Shown piece by piece: positions 12,260 to 44,424 of a stretch of 64,000 nt of DNA. The DNA comes from Tubiluchus corallicola. Taxonomy: Eukaryota; Priapulida; Priapulimorpha; Priapulimorphida; Tubiluchidae. The position numbers were made by a program, and so were the translations under genes. Position 1 is the stretch's first letter, and every line of letters starts with the position of its first letter. Location of the stretch: the NCBI GenBank assembly GCA_030141605.1, contig JAQGDQ010000226.1:297986-361985 (forward strand), written 5' to 3'. The notes under the pieces were generated by a model, which searched no databases, had not been told where the DNA came from, and saw only the letters and a program-made list of their open reading frames with translations.

Positions 12260-13460
12260 GACGTTTTACAAGTTGGCGCGAACATTTTAACTTACTAAGG
12301 TTTTTACTTTCTAGTTACAAAGTCTTTCAAGCAGGTAAGTGTAATTCTAAGTAATATATAACTTTGTATAGAAAAATTTTGGTACATACTTTAAATTGCC
12401 TTAAAACGTAAGCTATCATTTGTTTGCACGTGCTTGGTACAAACTGGTACCTTTCATATCTGAAGCTAAAGTTTCTGCTATAAAACTATTTTAGCAACAG
12501 ACACGTTTGCGTGATATTTAGGCAATGTTTAGGTCAAACATGTATACTTATATATTATTGTTATCTCTCAGGTTAGCATGGGTACACTGAAGCCAGGTGT
12601 CAGAGCGTCATTATTGATTTTTGCATTACCTGTAGAGTTTGTTTGACATGCTTGGCTGCTCTGGTATGAGAGGTTAGATAGCCTTAGCATAGAAAAAAAT
12701 CCTGTTTTAGTGGTATAGAGGTCAGTAGTTGTGAGGTCAGTATGCCACTGTTGTAAAATCAGTATGTCTCTGTTGATTTCTGAAGACTGGCTTGAAGTTT
12801 TTTTTCTACAGATCCTCAAACGTTTGTAAGTTCATATGTTTCTTCATTTTTATGCAGAGCTTTGCAGTAATTTATTTGTCAACTTAATAGTTTCTAATAG
12901 TGTTACAGTAATGCCTAATTATTGATTTTTGTAACTGCATATGCATATGCGTGTTTTTGTGTAGGCGTGCATGTTGATTTGTGATATGTCAGGAAGTTTA
13001 TTTATTAGTAAATTCTGCTTCAGTATGCTTGTTAATTTGCTAACTTTTTTGCACGTCTGTTATTGGTTTCTTTTTGTTTCATTTTCTTTTTTCTTGTTTC
13101 TATTGCAGTTTCACCTTTTTTACAATGAGTGGAAAATAAAATCTGTAAAACAAATAACCAGTTTTCTACAATTATAATATCCTTGAGTGTACAGCATGCA
13201 CATAATTCTGTCTGCCTGAAAAGTTTAACCTGTCACAATTCCGGAGGAACACCAACAGGTACCTTCTATTAATATATTATGTACTAACAAATCAGATATC
13301 CGACTTCTACTTCTCTGGAAGCGTTCACGTCTTCGTCTTTATACTACACCCCCTTACTTAGAATGGCCATTGGCCTTGTTTACGGCAGCCTGTGTAAAGA
13401 AAATTACAAAAGGCACTAAATCGTCAAATGGTGGCATAAAAGAGACGTAATGTATAGCTC
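12260..13460. other. Unassigned region downstream of the gene B collagen exon
   Basis: Gene B reads leftwards into this stretch, so further 3' exons could be here. No minus-strand segment with a phase 1 acceptor and coding character was identified. A minus frame at 12568-12819 lacks a suitable acceptor. Confidence 0.35.
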
Positions 13461-13465
13461 CTTAC

Positions 13466-21228
<7,763 letters not shown>

Positions 21229-21339
21229 CTAAAAACAAAAAAATAAAAAACAGCAAAATTAAAGCTGCTCAAAATTACCCTCATTGATGACAGGTATATA
21301 TAAGTAATATTTCATAGGTTAATTATGTGCAATAGTTTT

Positions 21340-21727
21340 AGTCAATATTGTATTTTTTTATTTATTTATTATTATTATCACATTCAGTACAATATAATGA
21401 CACACAGTGACATCAAAATTATTACATCTACTATATTTAATTGTTATGTTTCATACACTATCGTTATCATAAAAGAATAATTGTACTGCAGTGGGCTACA
21501 GAAGCAAAGGCTTGAATAAGCCCACTGTCATGTGAACCCGATAAAAAATGAATGGATGAGTGAACAAAAAAAAGAACTGGGAGAAAGGTTAGATCACACA
21601 GGAAGGGTAGAAGGATGTGTTAGTGGAAATGGTAGGAAGAAAGATAATAGATTGCGGTATGTTGACATCAGCTCTAAAAATTTATCAATGATGTCTTGTT
21701 TTGCATAATCTGTACCAGGATTATAAA
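21340..21727 (-). mobile_element. R2-family retroposon copy 1
   Basis: The sense direction is minus. Read from the left it shows the complement of a (ATAATA)n/AATAAA-rich tail, then a body containing CTGCAGTGGGCT, CACTGTCATGTGAACCCG and AGGTTAGATCACACAGGAAG. It has close copies at 22255-22672 (inverted) and 31640-32015. Confidence 0.75.
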
Positions 21728-22254
21728 CGGCACCTATAAACGGCAACAATTATTATTCTACTAATGTGGCTTTCACAAAATCGGAATTATCTAAAACACG
21801 AAAAACACATAGACTTCTGAATAAAGAGAAGATTTTTTTGTAGCATTTTGTAGACAGTTTTATTGCAGTAGTTTCTGGTTTAATCACGATAAATGAAATA
21901 TTGAAAGAATGCGAATTACTTATAATAATACCATTAGAGGACGCTATAATCTTCCCTTTTGCTGTAGTGCAAATACGTGTTAGCTATAGTGTACCAAGTG
22001 TTTCATGCACATGTAGGAAAGCTGCGTTTAGTCTCAGGCTGTTTTTGAGTAAGAACACTGTTATTAAAAACTTCCTGTACAATACGGATACAATTTTTAG
22101 ATCAAACATTTTTAAGTCGTAGCAAAGAGTTTCATTTGCCCATTCTAACTAACCCTTTCTTGTTTATAAGCTTAACTATGTTTCTGTAAAGTAACTCTGT
22201 GCTTTTACTTGTGCCTTATGTATATATCCTTATGTATATAGCCTAATGACAAGT
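21728..22254. other. Spacer between inverted R2 copies
   Basis: AT-rich DNA. A 73-codon plus frame at 21901-22122 has no recognisable family. Confidence 0.4.
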
Positions 22255-22672
22255 ACAACACTTCCTAATATCCTACACCTACTGCAGCAGTCATACCACA
22301 ATCCTGGTACAGATTATGCAAAACGAGGCATCATTGATAAATCTTTAGAGCTGATGTCAACATAGCGCAATCTATTATCTTTCTTCCTACCATTTCCACT
22401 AACACATCCTTCTACCCTTCCTGTGTGATCTAACCTTTTTCCCAGTTCTTTTTTTTTTGTTCACTCATCCATTCCTTTTTATCGGGTTCACATGACAGTG
22501 GGCTTATACAAGCCTTTGCTTCTCTAGCCCACTGCAGTACAATAATTCTTTTATGATAACGATAGTGTATGAAACATAACAATTTAATATAGTAGATGTA
22601 ATAATTTTGATGTCACTGTGTGCTTTATATTGTACTGAATGTGATAATAATAATAAATAAAAAAAATATATG
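22255..22672 (+). mobile_element. R2-family retroposon copy 2 (inverted relative to copy 1)
   Basis: Plus-strand copy ending in GATAATAATAATAAATAAA. It extends slightly further 5' than copy 1, with CCTACACCTACTGCAGCAG also present (as complement) in copy 3. The arms of copies 1 and 2 are about 370 bp and close to identical. Confidence 0.75.
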
Positions 22673-22679
22673 TATATAG

Positions 22680-23300
22680 CCTTATGTAAGTATTGTGCCT
22701 TACTGTAAATGTCTGAAATAAAATAAATAATTAAAAAAATTCGAGATATAAACTCATCGCATCAGTGCGCTATTATATAATTCATATGTTTAAAACTATG
22801 TCACCAACCTGTATTACTTGCAGTACAATGGAAAACTTCCGGTGTTCATACTTGCGTCGTAAAATATTACAACAAAGCGTAGAGTGAACTACATTAGCTA
22901 TATTCTTTTATTTAGCTGAGAAACACTTTCGATTAATAACCCGTTTTTAATGTAGTGAAAACTAGAACGTAGAAGTAGAGCATTGACATGACATGTGTCA
23001 ACTATTATGTGAAGATCTTTGAGAGATGGCGGCTTACACAAAGGGTCTCGACATACCCGTCTAGACAAACGTTTTATGCGCTGATTAGTTCTTAGATAAT
23101 AAAAGAATTGATTTATAAAATGATATGCCCAAGGCGAGCTGGGACACGGAAAACACTTGTGTCTATATAATACTAGTTGACTGTCTGTTTAACATGAGAA
23201 TAAGTCCCGTGTGCCAAAATAATAATTGCACTTTAGTGTAAAACTTTCTGAAAAAAACGTAACTTGAATTAAGTGCGTGACGACCCGTCAACGTTCTACA
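22680..23300. other. Unassigned intergenic DNA
   Basis: No gene or repeat was recognised between the R2 pair and the hAT-like element. Confidence 0.4.
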
Positions 23301-23301
23301 T

Positions 23302-23776
23302 CAGGGATGTGCAAATTGCGGCCCACCGAGAGAATTTGTGTGGCCCGCGAAGAGATTTCTCAACCTAATGAAAGTGTGGCCCAGGTGATTAATTGAGTGT
23401 ATCCAGCTGAAGTCCGTGCCACGATCCCAAAGATAGTGCGGGTAGTTTTTTCTACTAGATCAGATGCCATTAACCCTTACAAGACGGTTGTAGCTTAATG
23501 TCACTGTACTACACGGACTGTGTGATACACATTACTAATATGCATTGTAATGAAATTACCACTAGCTGTCCTGAAAGTAGAAATATATGGTTTGTAATAT
23601 AAATTTTAATAACTAGTTTCTTGAGTGTAGTAGTAATGATGTACGCAGGTCGGATGCAAAAAAAATCGTTATTAGGCCTTTCTGTACTTGGCTCCTTGAT
23701 CAAACTGCCTGTGGCCCACAGGAATTGCGGGAACGTTTAATGTGGCCCAGCTAGTCAGATAATTTGCACACCCCTG
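23302..23776. mobile_element. hAT-like MITE, copy 1
   Basis: Termini are CAGGGATGTGCAAATT at the left and AATTTGCACACCCCTG at the right. Homology to 63171-63659 in the opposite orientation runs through the body (AGATAGTGCGGGTAG, GGCCTTTCTGTACTTGG). The flanking octamers (TTCTACAT and GCTTACAT) share only five of eight bases, so this is an older or eroded duplication. No transposase is encoded. Confidence 0.85.
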
Positions 23777-24159
23777 GCTTACATTATGGAAGGTAATAAA
23801 TGCTTGGTTTTCAACTAACCTCAAAACAAGATTGTTTTTAATGAAGGTAGGAATGCTGATACTTTTTATCATCATTATCATCACTAGTGTGCCCCAATCA
23901 CTAGTGATGATACTAATTAATTAATTAATTAATTGATTAAATGTGTATGCAGCTATAATTATATCCTTCTTTATTGAAATTGAGAAATCAGCGGTTTAAA
24001 ACTTTCCTTTTCTATTTACAAAAGTTTTATTTAAAGCTGAATTTCTTTCAAATTTGCGATTTTTGTTTTTTGCAATCCTTACACGTTTTGAACTGAATGC
24101 AGAATCATATGCCATGGGCTATATTTTTTTCTTAGTAGATATTCTTATAATAGAATAGG

Positions 24160-25216
24160 ATGAAATGGAATGGAATAGAATGGAATAGAATAGAATAGAA
24201 TAGAATAGGATAGAATAGAATAGAATAGAATAGAATAGAATAGAATAGAATAGAATAGAATAGAATAGAATAGAATAGAATAGAATAGAATAGAATTGAA
24301 TTGAATTGAATTGAATTGAATTGAATTGAATTGAATTGAATTGAATTGAATTGAATAAAATAGAGTAGAGTGGAGTGGAGTGGAGTGGAGTGGAGTGGAG
24401 TGGGTGGAGTGGAGTGGAGTGGAGTGGAGTGGAATGGAATGGAATGGAATGGAATGGAGTGGAGTGGAGTGGAGTGGAATAGAATAGAATAGAATAGAAT
24501 AGAATAGAATAGAATAGAATAGAATAGAATAGAATACAGTGGAATGGAATAGAATGGAATAGAATGGAATAGAATGGAATAGAATGGAATAGAATAGAAT
24601 AGAATAGAATAGAATAGAATAGAATAGAATAGAATAGAATAGAATAGAATAGAATAGAATAGAATAGAATAGAATAGAATTGAATAAAATAGAGTAGAGT
24701 AGAGCAGAGTGGAGTGGAGTGGAGTGGAGTGGAATGGAATGGAATGGAATGGAATGGAGTGGAGTGGAGTGGAGTGGAGTGGAGTGGAGTGGAGTGGAGT
24801 GGAGTAGAATAGAATAGAATAGAATAGAATAGAATAGAATAGAATAGAATAGAATAGAATAGAATAGAATAGAATAGAATAGAATAGAATAGAATAGAAT
24901 AGAATTGAATTGAATAGAATAAAATAGAGAGGAGTGGAGTGGAGTGGAATGGAATGGAATGGAATGGAGTGGAGTGGAGTGGAATAGAATAGAATAGAAT
25001 AGAATAGAATAGAATAGAATAGAATAGAATAGAATAGAATAGAATAGAATAGAATAGAATAGAATAGAATAGAAACAGAACAGAACAGAACAGAATAGAA
25101 TAGAATAGAATAGAATAGAATAGAATAGAATAGAATAGAATAGAATAGAATAGAATAGAATAGAATAGAATAGAAACAGAACAGAACAGAACAGAACAGA
25201 ACAGAACAGAACAGAA
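24160..25216. repeat. Pentanucleotide array, purine-rich on plus
   Basis: Over 1 kb of pentamers in homogeneous blocks: TAGAA, TTGAA, GGAGT, GGAAT, TAGAA again and finally ACAGA. It yields a 371-residue Phe/Tyr/Ser frame on the minus strand that is an artefact. Confidence 0.97.
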
Positions 25217-25264
25217 TAGAGGTTCGTTTCTATATTATTGTTATCATTATTATAACTCATTTAG

Positions 25265-25735
25265 TAAAATGTATTTTATTTTGTTTTGCTTTGTTTTGTT
25301 TTGTTTTGTTTTATTTTATTTTTTTTATTTTATTTTATTTCATTTCATTTCATTTCATTTCATTTCATTTGATTCGATTCGATTCGATTCGATTCGATTC
25401 GATTCGATTCGATTCGACTCGACTCGACTCGACTCGACTCGACTCGACTCGACTCGACTCGACTCGACTCGACTCGACTGGACTGGACTGGACTGGACTG
25501 GACTGCACTGCACTGCACTGCACTGCACTGCACTGCACTCCACTCCACTCCACTCCACTCCACTCCACTCCACTCCACTCCACTCCACTCCACTCGATTC
25601 GATTCGATTCGATTCGATTCGATTTCATTTCATTTCATTTCATTTCATTTCATTTCATTTCATTTCATTTCATTTCATTTCATTTCATTTCATTTTATTT
25701 GATTTGATTTGATTTCATTTTATTTGATTTTATTA
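25265..25735. repeat. Pentanucleotide array, pyrimidine-rich on plus
   Basis: Blocks change by single substitutions along the array: TTTTG, TTTCA, TTCGA, CTCGA, CTGGA, CTGCA, CTCCA, back to TTCGA and TTTCA. It is separated from the preceding array by about 50 bp of ordinary sequence. Confidence 0.97.
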
Positions 25736-25739
25736 TCTA

Positions 25740-26450
25740 GAATACAAACACCCACCACATGATGGTGAAACACGTGGGTGGGCCCGTTTCATTGCTCGCT
25801 TTCGTCACTGGCTGGTGCTGCTTAAAACTATTGGTTAATTTATTCATTGACTTTTAATAGAAATACGTTACATGGGCCGAGGCACGTAGTCTGTTCATCT
25901 GCTTGGGAAAAACTACACGTGAAGTTATTAAATTGCGCTTAATATATGTTGTCATGTAGAATTAAACACAAAAGAAACAAAGTATAAAGTTCATAAGTTT
26001 TCGAGCGTGTTAACATAAAGTAAACATAAGTTTTAAGTTTAATCGTTATTTGTTCTAAGTTTGTGTGAACAGAGTACTTTAGCTAACAGAATAGTTTATG
26101 TAAAGTTTGCCTATGTGATCATTACTCTTTTGAGGTTTTAATAAAAATTCCTTCAAATCATAATTGATTTTGATTGTGTTGCTTATCGGCCCGAAAGGTA
26201 ACAAAATAAAAAATTCAAAAATAAAATAGTGAATGAATTCAGATCTTAATCCGCGAGCATAATGCCTTCACCGTTTTTACACCTGACTATACCTGGTCGA
26301 GTGTGATGTCAAAATTTGCAGATTAATTACGCTCAAGTGTGACTAACCAATGTGTACGTTGCTCTTGACCTACAGTGTTTATATAGGTCAGCGTTTCCCT
26401 GGGCTTTTCTATTTCGCTTCTCTAAACCAATTTTATTATTTGATGCGATT
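25740..26450. other. Unassigned intergenic DNA
   Basis: No coding or repeat feature was recognised. Confidence 0.4.
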
Positions 26451-26454
26451 TCTT

Positions 26455-26521
26455 GTTTGTCTGTTTGCTTGTCTGTCTGTTTCTCTGTGTGCCTGTCTGT
26501 CTGTCTGTTTCTCTGCCTGCC

Positions 26522-26576
<55 letters not shown>

Positions 26577-26577
26577 A
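26455..26577. repeat. (CTGT)n microsatellite
   Basis: Tetranucleotide run, imperfect in its first half. Confidence 0.95.
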
Positions 26578-26579
26578 AG

Positions 26580-27755
26580 ACAGTACTTTTCGTTTGTAAC
26601 AACTAGTCCAGTCATATTAGCCGGTACGATTATGACAAAAATAATGTCATCATTCAGAATCTCTTGAAATCCATTCTGAGTAAAAAGTTTACAATGCTTT
26701 ACATTTAGAATGGCCGCCAACATGCCTTTAGAAGCAAAATAGCTCAGTTAAGAAACATTGTGGGCTGCAGGAATATATTATCAGCTAATAGAATAATGAG
26801 TTTAATGTAGCAGAGAATAATGAGTTTAATTTAGTATCCTCTGGCTTTTCTATTGTGTGTTCAATTCCTGGTGCATTCAATAAAACTTAATAGTCAATTC
26901 AGTGGTCGTGTCTTAAAGATCATTTCGCATTGACAAGCCAATATCTACGACTCGACGTCAAAAATGTAACGATATTTCAACATTAGTGTAACCTGAGTTG
27001 CGTGATGTATCATACATTAAACTAGTGATGTATAATGTTATAACATGTCTCGACCTACTTATAAATTAAACATAATCTTTGAAAGAAACCGACACCACGC
27101 GTACAGTAGTTGCAAAATAATTATTATCTAGCATGAGTAGGAAAAAAAATCTGGCGGGAACACCCTTCTGAGTAAAATTCAGGAAATAAACGCAAACTAA
27201 ACTAAATTTTGTTTAGAAACTTTTATTAGAAGTTTTGTCAAGTTTTTAAATGTCAAAATTCAAAAAGGCGCTAAAACAGTACAGGACAATTCAATGGAGA
27301 TGTAGTGTGTATAGCATAAGTATTAACATTAATATAACAGAAACCCTCCTATATTTAATATAGACGTCATTTGAAGCAGCGACAACCAGCAATTAACAGC
27401 AAAATATTCATCAATTATAAAGCTATATATAACCGTCACAAAAGATGTGTAACTGTTGTTTATTATCTTTTAAACGTTTTTTACATCCTTTGTAGGCTAG
27501 TAAATCGTAACTTTAAAATACCTTGTACAACATTGGCACATACATAGTAAACATACATGCATACTATACGTAATAAGATACATATTGGCGTTGCAATTGA
27601 AGAGGTAACATCTTTAACTTTTGCTGTAAAACACCCGTGTAACTGACAGGTAGTTTTTTTTTAAATCTTCGTGAAGTAAATTTGCGAAGACAATAAATTT
27701 AATAGACTAGAAAAAAGTTTAATAGCCACATCGCTGTTCGATCGGACCAATGAGA
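26580..27755. other. Unassigned intergenic DNA
   Basis: AT-rich. No exon, RNA gene or transposon family was recognised. Confidence 0.4.
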
Positions 27756-27759
27756 GCTG

Positions 27760-28390
27760 TACGTACGTACGTAAGTAAGTAAGTACGTAGGTAGGTAGGT
27801 CGGTAGGTAGGTAGGCAGGCAGGCAGGCAGGCAAGCAAGCAAGGAAGCAAGCAAGCAAGCAAGTAAGCAAGCGAGCGAGCGAGCGAGCGAGTGAGTGAGT
27901 GAGTGAGTGAGTGAGTGAGTGAGTGAGTGAGTGAGTGAGTGAGTGAGTGAGTGAGGGAGTGAGTGAGGGAGTGGGTGCACGAGCGAGTGAGTGAGTGAAT
28001 GAGTGAGTGAGTGAGCGATTGAGTGAGCGAGTGAGTGAGTAAGTGAGTGCGTGAGCGAGTGATTGAGGGAGTGAATGAGTGAGTGAGTGAGTTTGAGTGA
28101 GTGAGTGAGTGAGTGTGAGTGAGTGAGTGAGTGAGTGTGAGTGAGTGAGTGAGTGAGTGAGTGAGTGAGTGAGTGAGTGAGTGAGTGAGTGAGTGAGTGA
28201 GTGAGTGAGTGAGTGAGTGAGTGAGTGAGTGAGTGAGTGAGTGAGTGAGTGAGTGAGTGAGTGAGTGAGTGAGTGAGTGAGTGAGTGAGTGAGTGAGTGA
28301 GTGAGTGAGAGTGAGAGTGAGTGAGTGAGTGAGTGAGAGTGAGTGAGTAAGTAAGTAAGCAAGTAAGTAAAAGTAAGTAAGAAAGTTGTT
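27760..28390. repeat. Tetranucleotide array (GTAC, GTAG, GCAG, GCAA, GCGA, GAGT)
   Basis: Successive homogeneous tetramer blocks, the longest being (GAGT)n. The complementary motif series (TTGC, TTAC) forms an array at 39620-40090 within gene A. Confidence 0.95.
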
Positions 28391-28677
28391 CGCTCAGTCA
28401 GTAAATATTTTTCACCTTTTACAAAAACAGGACGTGCAACAATATTGTAATCAAACCATTAATAATGATTTATAGAGAAAAATAAAATTATAACAATATA
28501 ATGTTGTTTGGTGAATGAGTGGTGAAAGATTTTAGCCGCCCAGTTTTAACTTAAAAGTGTCTAGCAGCTCTAGCTGTGAACAAATACATGTGCTGCCATC
28601 TATAAAATGCAATTAATCTGTTAGATAGAATTTGGCATTTAAATTATTACAATTGCTTAAGAGATAATTAAGTATTT

Positions 28678-28875
28678 ATGCATATTACGTACATTACTGT
28701 ATATCACGTATATGCTGTATATCACGTATATGCTGTATATTACGTATATACTGTATATCACGTATATGCTGTATATCACGTATATGCTGTATATCACGTA
28801 TATGCTGTATATTACGTATATACTGTATATTACGTATATGCTGTATATCACGTATATGCTGTATATTACGTACTG
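28678..28875. repeat. 18-bp tandem repeat
   Basis: About eleven copies of TGTATATCACGTATATGC with minor ATTACG/ATCACG variation. Confidence 0.9.
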
Positions 28876-29059
28876 CAAACTACATACTGCTTGCGCTGTA
28901 CAAACAGTTTAATAAGAATTTTCAATATATTTTTCCTTTAAAAAGCTCCTTTCAAAATCAGTTAGTCTCACCAACGTGTCTGTGTGACACTTCTGTTTCG
29001 TTGAAATGACTAGAAGTACCCCCCAAATTCATGCGCAAATTTTATTTACCCACTTCCAT

Positions 29060-29235
29060 TTTAAATTGTATGTATATATTGTATATAGTCTATTATAATT
29101 TGCGCGTAACATTATAATGTATATTTTGTTTTAAATTTTTGGCACAGTAGTTTTTAGTTTGCACTGGACGCATTTGCCTTTAACAGTTGTGTGAATTTTA
29201 TTCTAATTCTCATTCGTGACAAACGTTTTATTTGC
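29060..29235 (+). mobile_element. R1-family retroposon fragment (diverged)
   Basis: Carries GCACTGGACGCATTTGCC followed by TTTAACAGTTGTGTGAATT, as in the other R1 copies. No clear tail is present. Confidence 0.5.
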
Positions 29236-29568
29236 GTTGTAGAAGCAGCTCCATTGTTGAAAAGCAAAATTTCAGCATTCGACTTTTTTCAAGTAATTAT
29301 TATTTTGATTAATAGCTGATGAGAAACCCAATAACAGCAGGTTACCGAACCTCTGGAACAAACACATTCGCAAAGCAAAAAATGCAAGCCTCCCTTTTAA
29401 ATTGTGTATCAAATGTGTAGCCATGGCAACTCATAGCGTACTTCAACCATTCAGCACACATACACACATAACATAATTTTTTGTCTTGTTCGTGCAAAGT
29501 AACTTGTCTACTACTAATCAAGTTTTTCTTCGCTGACCATTTCGCTGACCATTTCCATCCCTTTAACG

Positions 29569-41089
<11,521 letters not shown>

Positions 41090-41299
41090 CTGCAAGCAGA
41101 AAAACATTTTTGTAAATTTCGCTAAGTTTTGTCCTTATCCAAAACAGATACAGGAAAAAACGAGAAGCAAGAGATGTGAGGGAGGGGAGGGGGGTTGTTA
41201 GGTTTGACTAACGTTGGTTTAACGCTTAATCTGCTGATTTTCACTGCCCAGGTGTTTCCAAAAATGGCAACGTTACAGGCTCGTCTGCTTAAATGACAA

Positions 41300-41630
41300 A
41301 TATATATATATAAATTCTTTATTTGTCATTAAAATGGTTCACTCATTATAATAAAATTGAGTGAGCCTCAGCGTAATGTTAAAATAACAACACTGTTCAA
41401 GACAAATCCGTCCAGTGCATACTGAAAAAAAACTAAAGTGCAAAACTAAGGTCTAATTATATACAATAAATGAACATATTTACAAACACCATATTAAAAT
41501 ATTTTCACAAAACAATTTTACAAAAGTACATTAAATTTTACATGACATATTTTACACTATTTATACATTTGACATTACAAAACTAACATAACACGTATTT
41601 TTTTAAAATACGTACATTACATATTTTTTT
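41300..41630 (-). mobile_element. R1-family retroposon copy (inverted), (AT)n tail
   Basis: Reverse complement of 31200-31575, including TTTATTTGTCATTAAAATGG and the complement of CACTGGACGGATTTGTC. It may be the 3' UTR of the LINE at 42148-42675, since both lie on the minus strand and in the right order, about 500 bp apart. Confidence 0.75.
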
Positions 41631-41816
41631 AAAAAAATTTATTTTTAATAGTTTTATGGAGTCGGGGGCTAAAAATGAATTTTTTTTTAAAAAATTATGT
41701 GACATGTTCTTTATTTTCTCCCTTTTTTACGTAATAATTAGTTTAATCATAATGATTATATTAGTAATGACAGACTAATCTGTTGGCTGTTGTAGCGCTA
41801 CAGGATATAAACGTCA

Positions 41817-41847
41817 CTGACTCACCTTCCCAGTGTGCACCACTGAT
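41817..41847 (-). repeat. Single copy of the 26-bp minisatellite unit
   Basis: GACTCACCTTCCCAGTGTGC plus ACCACTGA, the same unit as at 35715-36002. Confidence 0.8.
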
Positions 41848-42147
41848 TTATACAAAAAAAACATATTTTTAATCTTCTTCATAAGATAAAGCAATTTATA
41901 CTTTTGATTAGTTTGTGAAGTGTGCACTACGAATGCTCTGAATATCTTTTACACTGTAAGCAATGTTATCTAAACTTGTTTCAAACGAGTTACTGTGAGG
42001 AGGAGGAAGGAGCATTTAGCTTTCGAGTCCTCCTCCAGATAAGTGAAACAATTGACAATTAACATTACATTTTCATCAGTTATAACGTACATTAGCACAA
42101 AATAAGTTTTATTAGTAACTTAAGATCAGGATGAGTAAAATTGTGAG

Positions 42148-42675
42148 TCAATTATACCGTTCTAGTAGGTAATTCTTTGATGCTTTTTTAAATTGATAAA
42201 GATTAAGAGTTTTCATTTCACGCGGAATTGATGACCATATTTTAATAGCATTATATTTTGATGACTGTTTCATTATATTTGTTTTTAGAAGAGGGAGTAC
42301 ATTGTTTTCAACTGAATATCTTGTGTAATGATCATGTTGATTTGAAACTGGACTAAAGTATGACTGAAAAGCTGGTGGAAGTAGTGAATTATGATACTGA
42401 TACATGAAATGAAGACAATACATGTCATATATTTCTTTCACTTTAAGAGTTTTAACAGACAAGTAAATTATGTTTGTGGGATGGTCATAGCTTACATGAT
42501 ATGTTAGTTTGAGAATTTTGTTCTGGGTAATTTGTAAAGCTTCCAGATTACTTTTATATACACCACCCCAAGACATGACGCCATATATTAGATATGGGTA
42601 GACTAAACTGTAATAGATTTTCATCAATGTTTCTCTATTAACAAACTTGCGTAATTTATTACATAAGTACGGAAT
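42148..42675 (-). mobile_element. LINE reverse-transcriptase C-terminal remnant
   Basis: The minus frame reads KLRKFVNRETLMKIYYSLVY, then PYLIYGVMSWGG, ITQNKILKLTYH, HYTRYSVENNVLP and IKIWSSIPREMKTL, ending at 42148. This is the usual layout of the region C-terminal to the RT catalytic core in Jockey/CR1/L2-type LINEs. The catalytic RT motifs are absent (5' truncation). The last 170 residues are open, so this copy is not very old. Confidence 0.85.
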
Positions 42676-42679
42676 TAAT

Positions 42680-44070
42680 GACGGTCATTGCGGGAGATTA
42701 AATTTACCAGTTTACACAGCTTTACTGCTGATACAAGCTCTATGCGCAATAACGCAGTATGCAGGTGATAAAAAATTTAAGATGAATTTGTTTAGCTTTA
42801 CGTAAGTAAATGGTTTTCTTGTCGTTTTAGTGTCGGAGGGAAAAAGAATTTAGCGAGTTTAATAGCACTAGGTAGTATCTTTCTTATTGAAAGGCCTACT
42901 TCACATTGTTCAATGTTCATCCAACTAGAATCAGGAAGACACAACTAATATAATTTTAATTGATGTTTCTTTCTTATAATTTACCGAATCGCTTTCATAC
43001 CGATTTAATCGACAAGCGTGATACGTGTAATAATCAGTCAGTACCTATTGATGTTTTGTATAAAATTTATTCAGCCTTGGCCTAGTGACTCTAGTCTGAG
43101 GTCAAGAAATCGAACTTATTACCATATTACAATCGTCCGAGATTGCAAGTGAATACAGTCAAACTCATCCTAAATAAACTTTAAAGATATACCCTACATT
43201 GGCTTGTATCGGTTCAATAATAGTTTTAATAGATCGCGAAGCTAGTGTTGCAAATAGTGTGAATATCACGCATATCACTGCGAGTTCATTTGTGACGCTT
43301 TAGATGTAGTTGTTTGAAATTTTTTTAAAGTTTTGATAGTACTTCACATCGCATGCTTAATGTCAGACATACTACCCTTTAGTATGAAGGCTAGCCAAGT
43401 AAAAATATGTAGGGTAGCTAAGCAAAATCCCGTTCAGTTACACTCTTTCATGTACAATGCTAACTGTATCTCTTTAAGTCACTGAATGCTTAAAACAGTC
43501 AGAATAAGATCCCATCATAAATTGGTTGACCTAAACAAAATAACTTAAAATGTCATATAATATAAAATATATAAAAACTCCCACCTTTAAATGGGAAAAA
43601 GCTGCATTTCTGTGCACGAATTTTTCTTTTACTCTCCAACTTGGCAAGTCTTTGTAACACTTTAACGTTAATTAATGACCTCCATATCAAATACACATAT
43701 CTATTTTTATTAATACATGACACTATTCTATAGTTATTAGAGTGGAACCCTGCTTAGAGTAGCAGGTGTGAAAGGTGGAAGGTTTAATTTATTTCCTTCA
43801 GATGTTGATGACTTGAAAACTGTCATACCGCTAAAATATTGTGAAAAACGTGAATATCCCTCGTTGTACATGATGTGTACGGGTTACACTTTGCGTATAA
43901 CAGGGTAAGATGTTCCAGTATATTACAGGCATTTGTTTTCTCTAACTGAATTACTTTGATGAAAACTGGCTCGTTTTTACCTATTTTCGTCTTGCTATCA
44001 GAAATTACCAATAATCTATAAGTACTTTTAGCACGCTGACAACTGTAGTCCTGCTCTGTATATTTGAATA
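42680..44070. other. Unassigned AT-rich DNA
   Basis: No gene or repeat was recognised. Confidence 0.4.
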
Positions 44071-44075
44071 AGCAA

Positions 44076-44258
44076 AAATAATAATAATAATAATAATAAC
44101 AACAACAACTATTATTATCATTATTATCGTTATCGTTGTTGGTACTGTTATTATTATTACTATTAGTATTATTATTATTGTTGTTGTTGTTGTTATTGTT
44201 ATTATTATTACTAATATTATTATTGCTATTATTATTATTATCATTATTGTTGTTGTTA

Positions 44259-44308
<50 letters not shown>

Positions 44309-44327
44309 TATGTTATTGTTGTTGTTA

Positions 44328-44419
<92 letters not shown>
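44076..44419. repeat. (ATT)n trinucleotide array with GTT/CTA variants
   Basis: Trinucleotide repeat, pure ATT over the right-hand part. Poly-Asn (minus) and poly-Leu (plus) frames are artefacts. Confidence 0.97.
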
Positions 44420-44424
44420 GGACG

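Noticed and set aside
12568-12819. 83-residue minus frame as a 3' exon of gene B
   Set aside because: It has a possible phase 1 donor but no pyrimidine-rich acceptor in a matching phase, and no similarity to gene A exons.
24145-25260. 371-residue Tyr/Ser/Phe-rich open frame on minus
   Set aside because: Read-through of pentanucleotide repeats; no start context, splice sites or complex sequence.
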